A stretch of 8,980 nt of DNA from JBBSEZ01 sp038239195 (GCA_038239195.1 JBBSEZ010000404.1:1-8980); one strand, 5' to 3'. Numbered from the stretch's first letter, positions 1-6,609 are shown. Notes: generated by a model from the letters alone, not told the origin. Translations and numbers: made by a program.

Positions 1-154
1 AGAATCGTCATCAGCGTTGCGCTTCTGCGAAGCGTCGCTAAACGGGGGCCGGCGATTTGTTGGTGAGCGCCCCTGGCCAACCGGGCTCGCTCCTGCTACC
101 ATTCCTTTTTGGGTTTCGCCGGTTCTCCAGGCCCGTCGCGAGTGACAGTGAGCC

Positions 155-688
155 ATGTACGCAGTCTTTGAAGACGGTTCGCGCCAGTACCGCGTGAGCG
201 AAGGCGAAGTGGTCAAGGTGGACTTCCGCGCTGGCGACGGCGACGGCGCCGCCCCGGGCACGGCAGTCGAGTTCCCGCGCGTGCTGCTCTACCGCAAGGA
301 CGAGACCACCCACCTCGGCCAGCCGGTCGTGGAGGGGGCCCGCATCCTGGGCGAGGTCGTCGATCACCCTTCGATCAAGACCTACATCCAGCACTTCCGC
401 CGCCGCAAGAACTATCGCCGACTGCGCGGGCATCGCCAGTTCTACACGGCGGTGCGCGTCAAGCACATCCTGCTCGCCGGCCAGGAGCCGCCGACAGCGG
501 CGCCCCCGTCCCCGGCCCCGACCCAGCAGGCGCCGGCCCCGGAAGCGCCGCCCGCGCCGCCCCCGCCCCCGGCCCCGACCCAGCAGGCGCCGGCCCCGGA
601 AGCGCCGCCAGCACCGGCCCCAGCGCCCGCGCCGGCCCCTGAGGCAACAGGGGCGCCGCCAGCCCCGCCGGCGCCGCCGGCCCCGTGA
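155..688 (+). CDS. rplU: 50S ribosomal protein bL21 with Pro/Ala-rich C-terminal extension
   Basis: Structural protein of the large ribosomal subunit that binds 23S rRNA. Residues 1 to about 106 follow bL21 along their length: the start MYAVFEDGSRQYRVSEGE matches the family's opening, and the basic rRNA-binding signature FRRRKNYRRLRGHRQFYT sits at residues 81-98. Typical bacterial bL21 is about 100-105 residues, so this 177-residue protein carries about 70 extra residues made almost only of Pro, Ala, Glu, Gln and Thr. The tail includes two copies of a 19-residue unit starting PAPTQQAPAPEAPPAP. It is probably disordered and lies outside the conserved fold. The ATG at 155 is fixed by the family's usual N-terminus, although no good Shine-Dalgarno precedes it. 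rpmA (bL27), the usual next gene, is absent; a hairpin and an unrelated gene follow. Identity is certain; the role of the tail is unknown. Confidence 0.97.
   Translation: MYAVFEDGSRQYRVSEGEVVKVDFRAGDGDGAAPGTAVEFPRVLLYRKDETTHLGQPVVEGARILGEVVDHPSIKTYIQHFRRRKNYRRLRGHRQFYTAVRVKHILLAGQEPPTAAPPSPAPTQQAPAPEAPPAPPPPPAPTQQAPAPEAPPAPAPAPAPAPEATGAPPAPPAPPAP
510..609 (+). repeat. 57-base-period internal duplication in the rplU tail
   Basis: Two 43-base copies, 510-552 and 567-609, are identical base for base and offset by 57 bases (19 codons), so the duplication stays in frame. They encode the repeated PAPTQQAPAPEAPP unit. Identity at synonymous positions suggests recent slippage or unequal recombination and not selection on protein sequence alone. 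The tract is C-rich on the + strand (for example around 555-576), so the opposite strand carries runs of G. Confidence 0.9.
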
Positions 689-702
689 GCGAGGCGGAAG
701 GT

Positions 703-755
703 GCGCGGGGCGCGAAACGGGCTTGCTCGACGAGCCGCCCGTTCGCGCCCCGCGC
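703..755 (+). terminator. GC-rich hairpin after rplU, likely terminator
   Basis: The left arm 703-722 and right arm 737-755 are complementary along their whole length apart from one bulged A (the left arm has AAA where the right has TT). They enclose a 14-base loop that can itself form a small stem. The hairpin starts 15 bases after the rplU stop and is followed by a modestly T-rich stretch (756-766) rather than a clean T run. An intrinsic or hairpin-assisted terminator is the simplest reading. The left-arm core 711-719 could instead pair with 762-770. Confidence 0.6.
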
Positions 756-770
756 TCGTTTCGTTTCGCG

Positions 771-800
771 TTGATCCCATCGGCCTCGCTGCTGTATAAG
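771..800 (+). promoter_or_regulatory. Putative sigma-70-type promoter for the 911-2212 gene
   Basis: TTGATC at 771-776 and TATAAG at 795-800 match the -35 (4/6) and -10 (5/6) consensus with an 18-base spacer. The site lies just after the rplU hairpin and about 110 bases before the next start codon. TATAAG stands out in such GC-rich DNA. No experimental support is visible. Confidence 0.5.
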
Positions 801-806
801 AGTGAG

Positions 807-854
807 CGGTCCGCGGTCCGCCCCTTGGGGCGAGCCGTTGGGCCACGCGGACCG
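807..854 (+). promoter_or_regulatory. Nested inverted repeats in the leader of the 911-2212 gene
   Basis: CGGTCCGCG at 807-815 is perfectly complementary to CGCGGACCG at 846-854. Inside it CGCCCC (819-824) pairs with GGGGCG (827-832). The structure would lie in the untranslated leader between the putative promoter (771-800) and the ribosome-binding site (896-902). It could be an RNA leader element, a transcript-stabilising hairpin or a protein-binding site. It matches no riboswitch class I recognise. Confidence 0.4.
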
Positions 855-895
855 ACAGGAAGCCGGCCCGCCACTCTGCATTGCGCTCCGTGGGC

Positions 896-902
896 AAGGA
901 GG
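896..902 (+). promoter_or_regulatory. Strong Shine-Dalgarno site fixing the start at 911
   Basis: AAGGAGG is a full match to the anti-Shine-Dalgarno sequence, 8 bases before the ATG. It is the best ribosome-binding site in the window and settles the start in favour of 911. Confidence 0.8.
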
Positions 903-910
903 CCTGACCC

Positions 911-2212
911 ATGCGCATCCGGCTTGTCTGTTTCCTCGTCCTGCTCGTCGGCTTTGCCCTGACCCTCTCGTTGACGCGCGGGCAGGACCGCTCTCCCCCA
1001 CCCTCCCCCTCCCCCTCCCCTGCGCCAGGCGCCGTTTCCACGCCGCCCGCGGCAAGGGCCCCGGCGCCCCTGGCGAAGCCGCTGGTGCCGGCGCGCGACT
1101 TGACGCGCCTGTCGGAGCTGCAAAAGCAGATGCTCGTCAGCGCCCAGCAAGGCGCCGAGTGGCTGCACCGGATGAACGGCGTGAAGGGGCGGTTTCTGTA
1201 CGGCTACCTGCCCGCGCTCAAGGTGGAAATGGAGGGCGATCACTATCTGCGCCAGGCCGGCGCTGCCTGCGCCCTGGCGCGGGCCGCACGCTTCCTCGGC
1301 GAAGAGCGCTATGCCGTCCGGGCCGCCCAGGCCATTCTGGCGCTGCTCGACGACACTGCCACCGGCCCGACCGACAGCAAGGTGCGCTGTACCGTGTTGC
1401 CGCCTGGCGCCGTCAACCGCGTGGGCGCGGCCGGGATGCTGGTCCTGGCCATCAACGAGCTGCCGGCCCCGCAGGCCGACCTGCTCGATAAGTCGGAGCA
1501 GTTGTGCAACTACCTCCGCAGTCAGGCGCGGCCCGACGGGGCGCTGGCGCTGTACGAATCGGCCGACGTGCCGACCGACGACGAGGTGAGCGAGCACGCG
1601 GGGGTCGCGCTCTACGCGCTGATGGTCAGCCAGAAGCATCGGCCGGCGACGTGGAAGACCGACCTGGTGCGCAAGGCCCTGCCGTACTACCGGACGTGGT
1701 GGCGCGCCCACAAGAACATGGCGTTCGTCCCGTGGCAGACGGCCGCGTACGCCGAGGCCTATCTGAAGACGAACGAGAAGCCGTTTGCCGAGTTCGTCAC
1801 GGAGATGAACGATTGGCTTTGTGGCTTGCAGTACGCCGAGATCGACCGCGACCTGCGCCGGGTGCTGTGGCACGGCGGGTTCATGAGCTTCCAGGACGGC
1901 CGGGCCACCGAGACTGCCCCCGACGTGGGCAGCGCCGCCTGCGCCGAGGCCCTGGCCCAGGCTTGCCGCGTGGCCCGCGCCACCGGCGACGTGACGCGAC
2001 ACCAGCGCTACAGCGTCTCGCTGGAGCGCTGCCTACAGTTCCTCGCCACGCTCCAGTTCACCGACGCCAACACCAACCACTTCGCCAACTGGTATCGCCC
2101 GCGCTTGCACGGCGCCTTCTACGCCTCGCACAAGGACGGCAACCTTCGCATCGACAACACCCAGCACGCCGTCTCGGCGATGCTGGTTTACCTCGAGCAC
2201 GTGGTGCCCTGA
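911..2212 (+). CDS. Exported protein of unknown function, predicted alpha/alpha-toroid-like fold
   Basis: 433 residues; I cannot assign it to a named family. Residues 1-24 are a hydrophobic export signal or N-terminal anchor (MRIRLVCFLVLLVGFALTLS). Residues about 27-55 are a Pro/Ser/Ala-rich linker. The rest is rich in paired helices with recurring aromatic and glycine motifs: GRFLYGYLPALKVEMEGDHY, then RQAGAACALARAARFLG, RVGAAGMLVLAINELPAP and EHAGVALYALM. This spacing resembles six-hairpin (alpha/alpha) toroids found in some glycosidases, epimerases and terpenoid-cyclase-like proteins. That fold call is inference, and no catalytic motif is certain. Signal and linker suggest a protein held at or beyond the cytoplasmic membrane. 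The start is well supported: AAGGAGG at 896-902 sits 8 bases before the ATG. It has its own promoter-like site and appears to be monocistronic. Confidence 0.88.
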   Translation: MRIRLVCFLVLLVGFALTLSLTRGQDRSPPPSPSPSPAPGAVSTPPAARAPAPLAKPLVPARDLTRLSELQKQMLVSAQQGAEWLHRMNGVKGRFLYGYLPALKVEMEGDHYLRQAGAACALARAARFLGEERYAVRAAQAILALLDDTATGPTDSKVRCTVLPPGAVNRVGAAGMLVLAINELPAPQADLLDKSEQLCNYLRSQARPDGALALYESADVPTDDEVSEHAGVALYALMVSQKHRPATWKTDLVRKALPYYRTWWRAHKNMAFVPWQTAAYAEAYLKTNEKPFAEFVTEMNDWLCGLQYAEIDRDLRRVLWHGGFMSFQDGRATETAPDVGSAACAEALAQACRVARATGDVTRHQRYSVSLERCLQFLATLQFTDANTNHFANWYRPRLHGAFYASHKDGNLRIDNTQHAVSAMLVYLEHVVP

Positions 2213-2247
2213 AGCGGGTGGTAAATGGGCGAGTTGGCGAGGCCACA

Positions 2248-2275
2248 GTCGGAGGTCGGGGGCCCTTCTTCCGAC
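2248..2275 (+). terminator. Weak hairpin after the 911-2212 gene
   Basis: GTCGGA (2248-2253) is complementary to TCCGAC (2270-2275), with a further G-C and G-U pair possible inside. It starts about 36 bases after the stop codon at 2212. There is no T run, so it is only a possible terminator. Confidence 0.25.
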
Positions 2276-2288
2276 GCCTCTTCGATGG

Positions 2289-2317
2289 TTGCCAAAACTC
2301 TCCGGTCGGTGTATCGT
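2289..2317 (+). promoter_or_regulatory. Putative sigma-70-type promoter for fabH
   Basis: TTGCCA (2289-2294, 5/6 to TTGACA) and TATCGT (2312-2317, 4/6 to TATAAT) are separated by exactly 17 bases, within a locally AT-richer patch. Transcription would start near 2324, giving a leader of about 85 bases before the ATG at 2410. That leader holds a perfect 6-base hairpin (2339-2344 with 2348-2353) and a GAGGAGA motif (2327-2333) that no start codon follows at usable distance. Confidence 0.5.
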
Positions 2318-2409
2318 AAACTTTTTGAGGAGACCGCCGTCGCCCGCGGCGACCCTATCCCCCCCGATCCGGTTTGCGGCCGGTTCCTTTTCCAGACGGT
2401 CGGCATTTC

Positions 2410-3432
2410 ATGAATGAAGAACGTCCTCCTCTGCCCCGACCGCGCTGCCGCAGTTTGATGGGGGTGCGTGTGGTGGGGACCGGCAGCTACGTGCCGGATG
2501 CCGTCGTCAGCAACGACCACCTCCACCAGCGTTTCGGGTTCGACTCGGACTGGATCGTCAAGCGCACCGGCATCCTGGAGCGCCGCCACGCGCTGCCTCA
2601 CCAGGCCACGAGCGACCTCTGCCACGAGGCGGCCCTCCGCTGCCTCGACAACAGCCAGATCAACCCGCAAGACGTCGATCTCATCGTCCTGGCCACCTTC
2701 ACCCCCGACATGTCGTTTCCCTCGACGGCCTGCCTCCTTCAGGATCGGCTCAAGCTGAGTTGCGCCGCCATCGAGATCGAGGCGGCCTGCGCCGGCTTCA
2801 TGTACGCGCTCATCACCGGGGCGGCCTACGTGGTGTCGGGCGCCAGCGACGTGGCGATGATCGTCGGCGGGGACTGCAACTCGCGCATCCTAAACCCGAC
2901 CGACATCAAGACCTACCCGCTCTTTGGCGATGGGGCCGGGGCGTTGATCTTGACGCGCGGGCGGCCCGACCAGGGGTTGCTGAGCTTCAGCCTCGGCGCC
3001 GACGGCGGGGGCGGCGACCTGCTGAGCCGGCCAGCCGGTGGGAGCCGGATGAAGTTGACGCCGGACGTGTTGAGCAAGGGGCTGCACTACATGTACATGG
3101 ACGGCCGTGCCGTCTTCCGCTGGGCGGTGGGCATTTTGTGCGACACCATCCAGGACGTACTCAACGCCAGCGGGCTGAAGCCGAGCGACGTCGATCTCTA
3201 CCTGCCTCATCAGGCCAACATCCGCATCATCAACGCTGCCATCGACGTGCTGCACATCCCGCGCAGCAAGGTGTTCAACAACCTCGATCGGTATGGGAAC
3301 ACCTCGGCGGGCTCGGTGCCGCTGGCGCTCGACGAGGCGCTGGCCGAGGGCCGGCTCCAGCCGGGGCAGCTCGCGGTGCTGTCGGGCTTCGGGGCGGGGC
3401 TGTCGTGGGGCACGGCGGTGATGCGCTGGTGA
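2410..3432 (+). CDS. fabH: 3-oxoacyl-ACP synthase III (KAS III, FabH type)
   Basis: Thiolase-fold condensing enzyme. The family joins an acyl-CoA primer, usually acetyl-CoA, to malonyl-ACP to start type II fatty-acid synthesis in the cytoplasm. The active-site triad is complete: Cys127 in ACAGF, His267 in LPHQAN and Asn297 in YGNTSAGS. The C-terminal GFGAGLSWG and N-terminal VVGTGSYVPD are also family signatures. The length of 340 residues is slightly over the usual 310-335 because of a short N-terminal stretch. The start is uncertain: ATG 2410 is chosen, ATG 2458 (MGVRVVGTGS) fits the family start best, and a TTG at 2374 is also in frame; none has a clear Shine-Dalgarno. It stands alone: plsX, fabD, fabG and acpP, frequent neighbours elsewhere, are absent. 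A FabH-like enzyme with a different primer or a secondary pathway cannot be excluded. Confidence 0.92.
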   Translation: MNEERPPLPRPRCRSLMGVRVVGTGSYVPDAVVSNDHLHQRFGFDSDWIVKRTGILERRHALPHQATSDLCHEAALRCLDNSQINPQDVDLIVLATFTPDMSFPSTACLLQDRLKLSCAAIEIEAACAGFMYALITGAAYVVSGASDVAMIVGGDCNSRILNPTDIKTYPLFGDGAGALILTRGRPDQGLLSFSLGADGGGGDLLSRPAGGSRMKLTPDVLSKGLHYMYMDGRAVFRWAVGILCDTIQDVLNASGLKPSDVDLYLPHQANIRIINAAIDVLHIPRSKVFNNLDRYGNTSAGSVPLALDEALAEGRLQPGQLAVLSGFGAGLSWGTAVMRW

Positions 3433-3447
3433 GAGGGCCGTCCTGGC

Positions 3448-5043
3448 TCATTCCGTGTCGTCGTCCATACCGTCATCCTCTTCCTCGAACTCGAAGCGCT
3501 CGCCCAGACGTGTTCGGAACGCCGCGAGCAAGTCTTCCCCCAACTCGTTGTCGCTGAGGTTGAGGTACGCCAGCCGCTCCAGTTCGGGCGCCTCCAGCAA
3601 AGCGCGGGCGCCCTCCTCGCCGATGCGGTTGCCGGACAGGTCGAGCGCGCGGAGCCGGGCCAGCAAGGGGGAACGCGCCAGGGCGCGGGCGCCTCTGTTG
3701 CCGATGCTGTTGTGGGCGAGGCCCAGCGCCTCTAACTTGGGAAGGACGTGGGCGGCGGCCAGGATTGCTGTCCCCCTGGCCCCAACGTCGTTGGACGTCA
3801 GGTTGAGGCTGATGAGCCCGGCAAAGCCGGGGGAAGTCGCCAACTCCCGCACGCCGCGGTCGCGGATGAGGTTGGCGCCAAGGTCGAGCGATTCGAGCCG
3901 GGCCAGGTGGGAGGACGCCAGGATGGTCACGTCTCGATCGTCCAGGTCGGTGCCCCAGAGGGAGAGGGCGGTCAGGTTGGGGAGGTACGGGGTGTTGGCC
4001 AGAGCATGGGCGGCCGGGGCGCCCAGGTGGTTGCTGGACAAGTCGAGCAAGCTCAGCTTCTCCAGGGGCGAGGAACCGACGAGCGCCTCGACTCCGTCCG
4101 ACCCGAGGGCGGTCTGCCCCAGGAGCAGCCGCTCGAGGCCGCGCAACAAGGGAGAGGACGCGAGGGCTCGCGCGCCAATGTCGAGGATCGGGTTTCCCTC
4201 CAGGTTGAGGATGCGGAGGGCGGGCAGGGTCGAGCAGGCAGCCAGTTTCGCCACCCCCTCGTGGCCGAGGCTCCCCTGGGCCAGGTCCAGTTCCGAGAGC
4301 CTCGCGAGGTGGCGAGAGAGCAGCAGCGCGCTGAGGCCCTCGTCGCCGATGGCTTCCCCAGGCCCCAGGTAACTCAGCGAGCTCAGGGCGGGCGAGGAGG
4401 CGAGCTCGGCCAACGCAGCGGCCGACAGAAGAAACTCCGAGGTGGGCAGCGCCTGGTTCAGGTCTAGCCACAGGATGCGCTCCCCGGGCGCGAGCTCCTC
4501 CAACTCCGTCAGCAGTTCGCGCAACCCCAGCCAGCCGCTCACGAGAAGGCTCAGCCCGCCCACCCAGCGCCAGCTCGACTGAAACCTCGTTTTCAGGTCT
4601 CGCAAAGCCTGAAGAGGGGGCGAGAGGTAAAGGAGCCCCGCGGAGAACCAGTGTTCGACGCGCTGCTCGCGCAGGAGTGCGAGTTGGGGGCCGAACCAGC
4701 CGCCGCCGATCCGCCGGGAGAGGTTCACTTCCTCGATTTCCAGCGGGAGGCAACGCAGGTCCCAGCTCGGCAGGCAGTTCGCCCTCCACCCCACGCGGAT
4801 CAACTCCCCGAGGAGGGCGTCGTTGGGGCCTCCCATCTCCTCGAGCCAGTCGGCGAGGACCAGAAAGGCGACTTCGTCGTTGGGCCGCTCGCGGATCGAA
4901 GTGAGGAACTCCCCAAGCACGCTCTCCGCGGCGGCCCCCTCGGGAGGGCCTTCTGGTGGCGCGCCGGGGCGCTCGACCGCGAGGGGCGCAGGCTGCCGAA
5001 ACAGTGCCCGCAGGCGCTCGAACACGTAAGCCCCCTCCGTCAC
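3448..5043 (-). CDS. Repeat-companion-domain / leucine-rich-repeat protein
   Basis: 531 residues, no signal peptide, so probably cytoplasmic. Residues about 42-84 (FLTSIRERPNDEVAFLVLAD, then WLEEMG and GELIRV) match the TIGR02996-type repeat-companion domain, known mainly from Gemmata-group planctomycetes at the head of repeat proteins. Residues about 85-185 match nothing I recognise. From about 190 to 515 come roughly twelve leucine-rich repeats of 26-28 residues, of ribonuclease-inhibitor type, with a pattern like LRALDLSGNRIGEEGARALL. The protein ends in a very acidic tail (FEFEEEDDGMDDDTE). The fold implies a curved protein-binding scaffold; the partner is unknown. The start is GTG at 5043, overlapping the TGA of the upstream gene as GTGA; the next in-frame Met is residue 70, beyond most of the companion domain. 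Its stop lies 15 bases from the convergent fabH stop. Confidence 0.9.
   Translation of the reverse strand: MTEGAYVFERLRALFRQPAPLAVERPGAPPEGPPEGAAAESVLGEFLTSIRERPNDEVAFLVLADWLEEMGGPNDALLGELIRVGWRANCLPSWDLRCLPLEIEEVNLSRRIGGGWFGPQLALLREQRVEHWFSAGLLYLSPPLQALRDLKTRFQSSWRWVGGLSLLVSGWLGLRELLTELEELAPGERILWLDLNQALPTSEFLLSAAALAELASSPALSSLSYLGPGEAIGDEGLSALLLSRHLARLSELDLAQGSLGHEGVAKLAACSTLPALRILNLEGNPILDIGARALASSPLLRGLERLLLGQTALGSDGVEALVGSSPLEKLSLLDLSSNHLGAPAAHALANTPYLPNLTALSLWGTDLDDRDVTILASSHLARLESLDLGANLIRDRGVRELATSPGFAGLISLNLTSNDVGARGTAILAAAHVLPKLEALGLAHNSIGNRGARALARSPLLARLRALDLSGNRIGEEGARALLEAPELERLAYLNLSDNELGEDLLAAFRTRLGERFEFEEEDDGMDDDTE
5040..5043 (-). promoter_or_regulatory. GTGA stop/start overlap coupling two genes
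   Basis: On the minus strand the GTG start (5043-5041) and the TGA stop of the upstream gene (5042-5040) share two bases. Such 4-base overlaps usually mean the terminating ribosome re-initiates on the next gene. This supports a two-gene operon with linked expression. Confidence 0.8.
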
Positions 5044-6572
5044 CCTTGCTTCTTCCGCCGCGGTGACTTCGGCACCTCCGGCAGCGGCGCGTCCGGCGCC
5101 AGCGCTTTCAACGCCTCCGACGCCTCATCCACGACGTCCTCGTTCGGCCGGAGCATCGTCTTGCGCAGGGCGGCGAGCACGTCCTCGCGCGCGATGCCGA
5201 TCTTCCCCAGCGCCACGGCGGCGGCCGCGGGCACCTCGCCCTCGCCCTCTTTCAGCGCCTCGATCAGGGCGGGGATCGCCTCCTCGGCCGCGGCGCCGAT
5301 GGCGCCCAGCCCCAGGGCCGCGGCGCAGGCGACGTCCACCTCGCGATGCCCGAGGAGCTCGACGAGCGCCTCGACCGCGGCGGCGCCGTTCGGGCCGAGT
5401 GCGCCGAGGGCCTGCACGGCGACGAGTTGCTGGTGGGTCCGCAGGGATTGCAGCGTTTCGAGGATGACTTCCACGGTCTTCGGGTGCTGCCCTCCCGTTT
5501 GCCCCAGGGCGCGCACGGCGGTCAGGCGGAGCGGTTCGTTGCGCAGCTGGGCACAGGCGCCCATCAGGGCCGGCGCCGCGCGTGCCGCCGCGGCGCCGAG
5601 CAGGCCGAGCACCTCCGCGGCCTCGGTCTGCACGGAGGGGTCGGCGTCTGCCAGGGCGCCCGTGACGGCGGGGACCGCCGCCGCGCCCTCCGATTTCAGT
5701 TCTTTGAGGTCCCACAAGGCGGCAAGGCGGGCGCCGCTCGACGGCGCGGCGAGGGCGGCGACGGCGCGGGCGATGCGCTCGGAGCCGGGGAGGCTACCGG
5801 CGCCGTCCTCGGTGGGGCGGAACTGGGTGTCGGAGGTCTTCTGGAGGTAATCCAGGCCTCGGGTGAAGACGTCGCGCACGTTGGGGCGGAGGTGCTCGGC
5901 CCAGGCCGGCTTCTCCTCGCCCCTCGCGTAGGCGAACACGGCGAGGGCGTAGCCGTACAGGCGCTCGGTGAGATAGCCGTGGGCGCCGATCGACCAGTAG
6001 GACACGCCGCCGCCGAAGCTGGACTTTTCGCGGATGACAGACCCGGACGAGAAGACGCCGAGGCCGAGGAAGACCGTCAAGAGGTCGGTGAGGTACTCCT
6101 GGTTGGGATCGTCTTCGCTCAGCAGCCCGTCGCCGAGGAGGGGGACGTGGGCCACCTCGTGCGCGATGGTGGCGATCAGGGCGATGGGGTCGGCGAGCAA
6201 GGAGCGCGCCACCAGGATGATCTCCCGCCCGCCCCGGGCGGAATAATAGCCGAGGGCGTGGGTCGAAAAACCGACGCTCACGTCGGCCGAGTGGTCGGTG
6301 TGATTGGCGCCCCCGTCGAACAGCTCGAGGTCGATGCGGTCGGCGTCTACGTCCATGTAATCGCACACGAGCTCGAGGAGCGGCCGCACCTGCTCCTCGG
6401 CGCCGGTGAACGGCTCGGGGAAGAACTCGGGCGTGGGCAGCACCACCTCGACCTCGCGCAGGTAGTCGAGGCCGAACGTCTGCGTGAGCCAGCTCATGTA
6501 GCGCTCGACCCACAGTTTCTCGGGCGGATCGAGGGGCGGGCGCGGCGGTCGCGAGCGAAACCATCCGAACAT
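5040..6572 (-). CDS. HExxH metallopeptidase-like domain fused to HEAT repeats
   Basis: 510 residues, no signal peptide. The N-terminal half (about 1-250) is a putative zinc-metallopeptidase-like domain. HEVAH at 138-142 gives the two zinc-binding His and catalytic Glu of HExxH proteases, and the following EYLTDLLTVFLGLG (159-172) offers Glu159 or Asp163 as a third ligand. The substrate is unknown, and activity rests on the motif alone. The C-terminal half (about 260-490) holds about six HEAT / PBS-lyase-like repeats of roughly 30-37 residues, such as VAVQALGALGPNGAAAVEAL, normally a protein-binding solenoid. A basic tail, KSPRRKKQG, ends it. The start at 6572 has GAGG (6584-6581) 8 bases upstream and a promoter-like site behind it. 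The frame stays open to 7529, but that part lies opposite the oxidoreductase gene and is not coding. It is the first gene of an operon with the leucine-rich-repeat gene. Confidence 0.88.
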   Translation of the reverse strand: MFGWFRSRPPRPPLDPPEKLWVERYMSWLTQTFGLDYLREVEVVLPTPEFFPEPFTGAEEQVRPLLELVCDYMDVDADRIDLELFDGGANHTDHSADVSVGFSTHALGYYSARGGREIILVARSLLADPIALIATIAHEVAHVPLLGDGLLSEDDPNQEYLTDLLTVFLGLGVFSSGSVIREKSSFGGGVSYWSIGAHGYLTERLYGYALAVFAYARGEEKPAWAEHLRPNVRDVFTRGLDYLQKTSDTQFRPTEDGAGSLPGSERIARAVAALAAPSSGARLAALWDLKELKSEGAAAVPAVTGALADADPSVQTEAAEVLGLLGAAAARAAPALMGACAQLRNEPLRLTAVRALGQTGGQHPKTVEVILETLQSLRTHQQLVAVQALGALGPNGAAAVEALVELLGHREVDVACAAALGLGAIGAAAEEAIPALIEALKEGEGEVPAAAAVALGKIGIAREDVLAALRKTMLRPNEDVVDEASEALKALAPDAPLPEVPKSPRRKKQG

Positions 6573-6609
6573 AATGCGAGCCTCGGGGGCCTGGTGCCGA
6601 TGAGGAGGC

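Noticed and set aside
20..34. Short hairpin CGCTTC / GAAGCG at the left edge
   Set aside because: Only six pairs in a three-base loop; common by chance and with no gene context, since the upstream sequence is outside the window.
74..102. Promoter-like pair TGGCCA / TACCAT upstream of rplU
   Set aside because: Spacing is 17 bases but both hexamers match poorly; too weak to list as a feature, although rplU probably has a promoter in this region.
38..2002. 654-residue open frame on the minus strand opposite rplU and the 911-2212 gene
   Set aside because: It is antisense to two well-supported genes, has Arg/Gly-rich low-complexity content and no recognisable domain; long antisense frames are expected at this GC content.
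1504..2319. 271-residue plus-strand frame overlapping the exported-protein gene
   Set aside because: It is an Arg/Ala/Gly-rich frame shadow with no domain, start signal or independent evidence.
3473..4789. 438-residue minus-strand frame inside the leucine-rich-repeat gene
   Set aside because: Pro/Arg-rich shadow in another frame; the leucine-rich repeats are clearly in the 3448-5043 frame.
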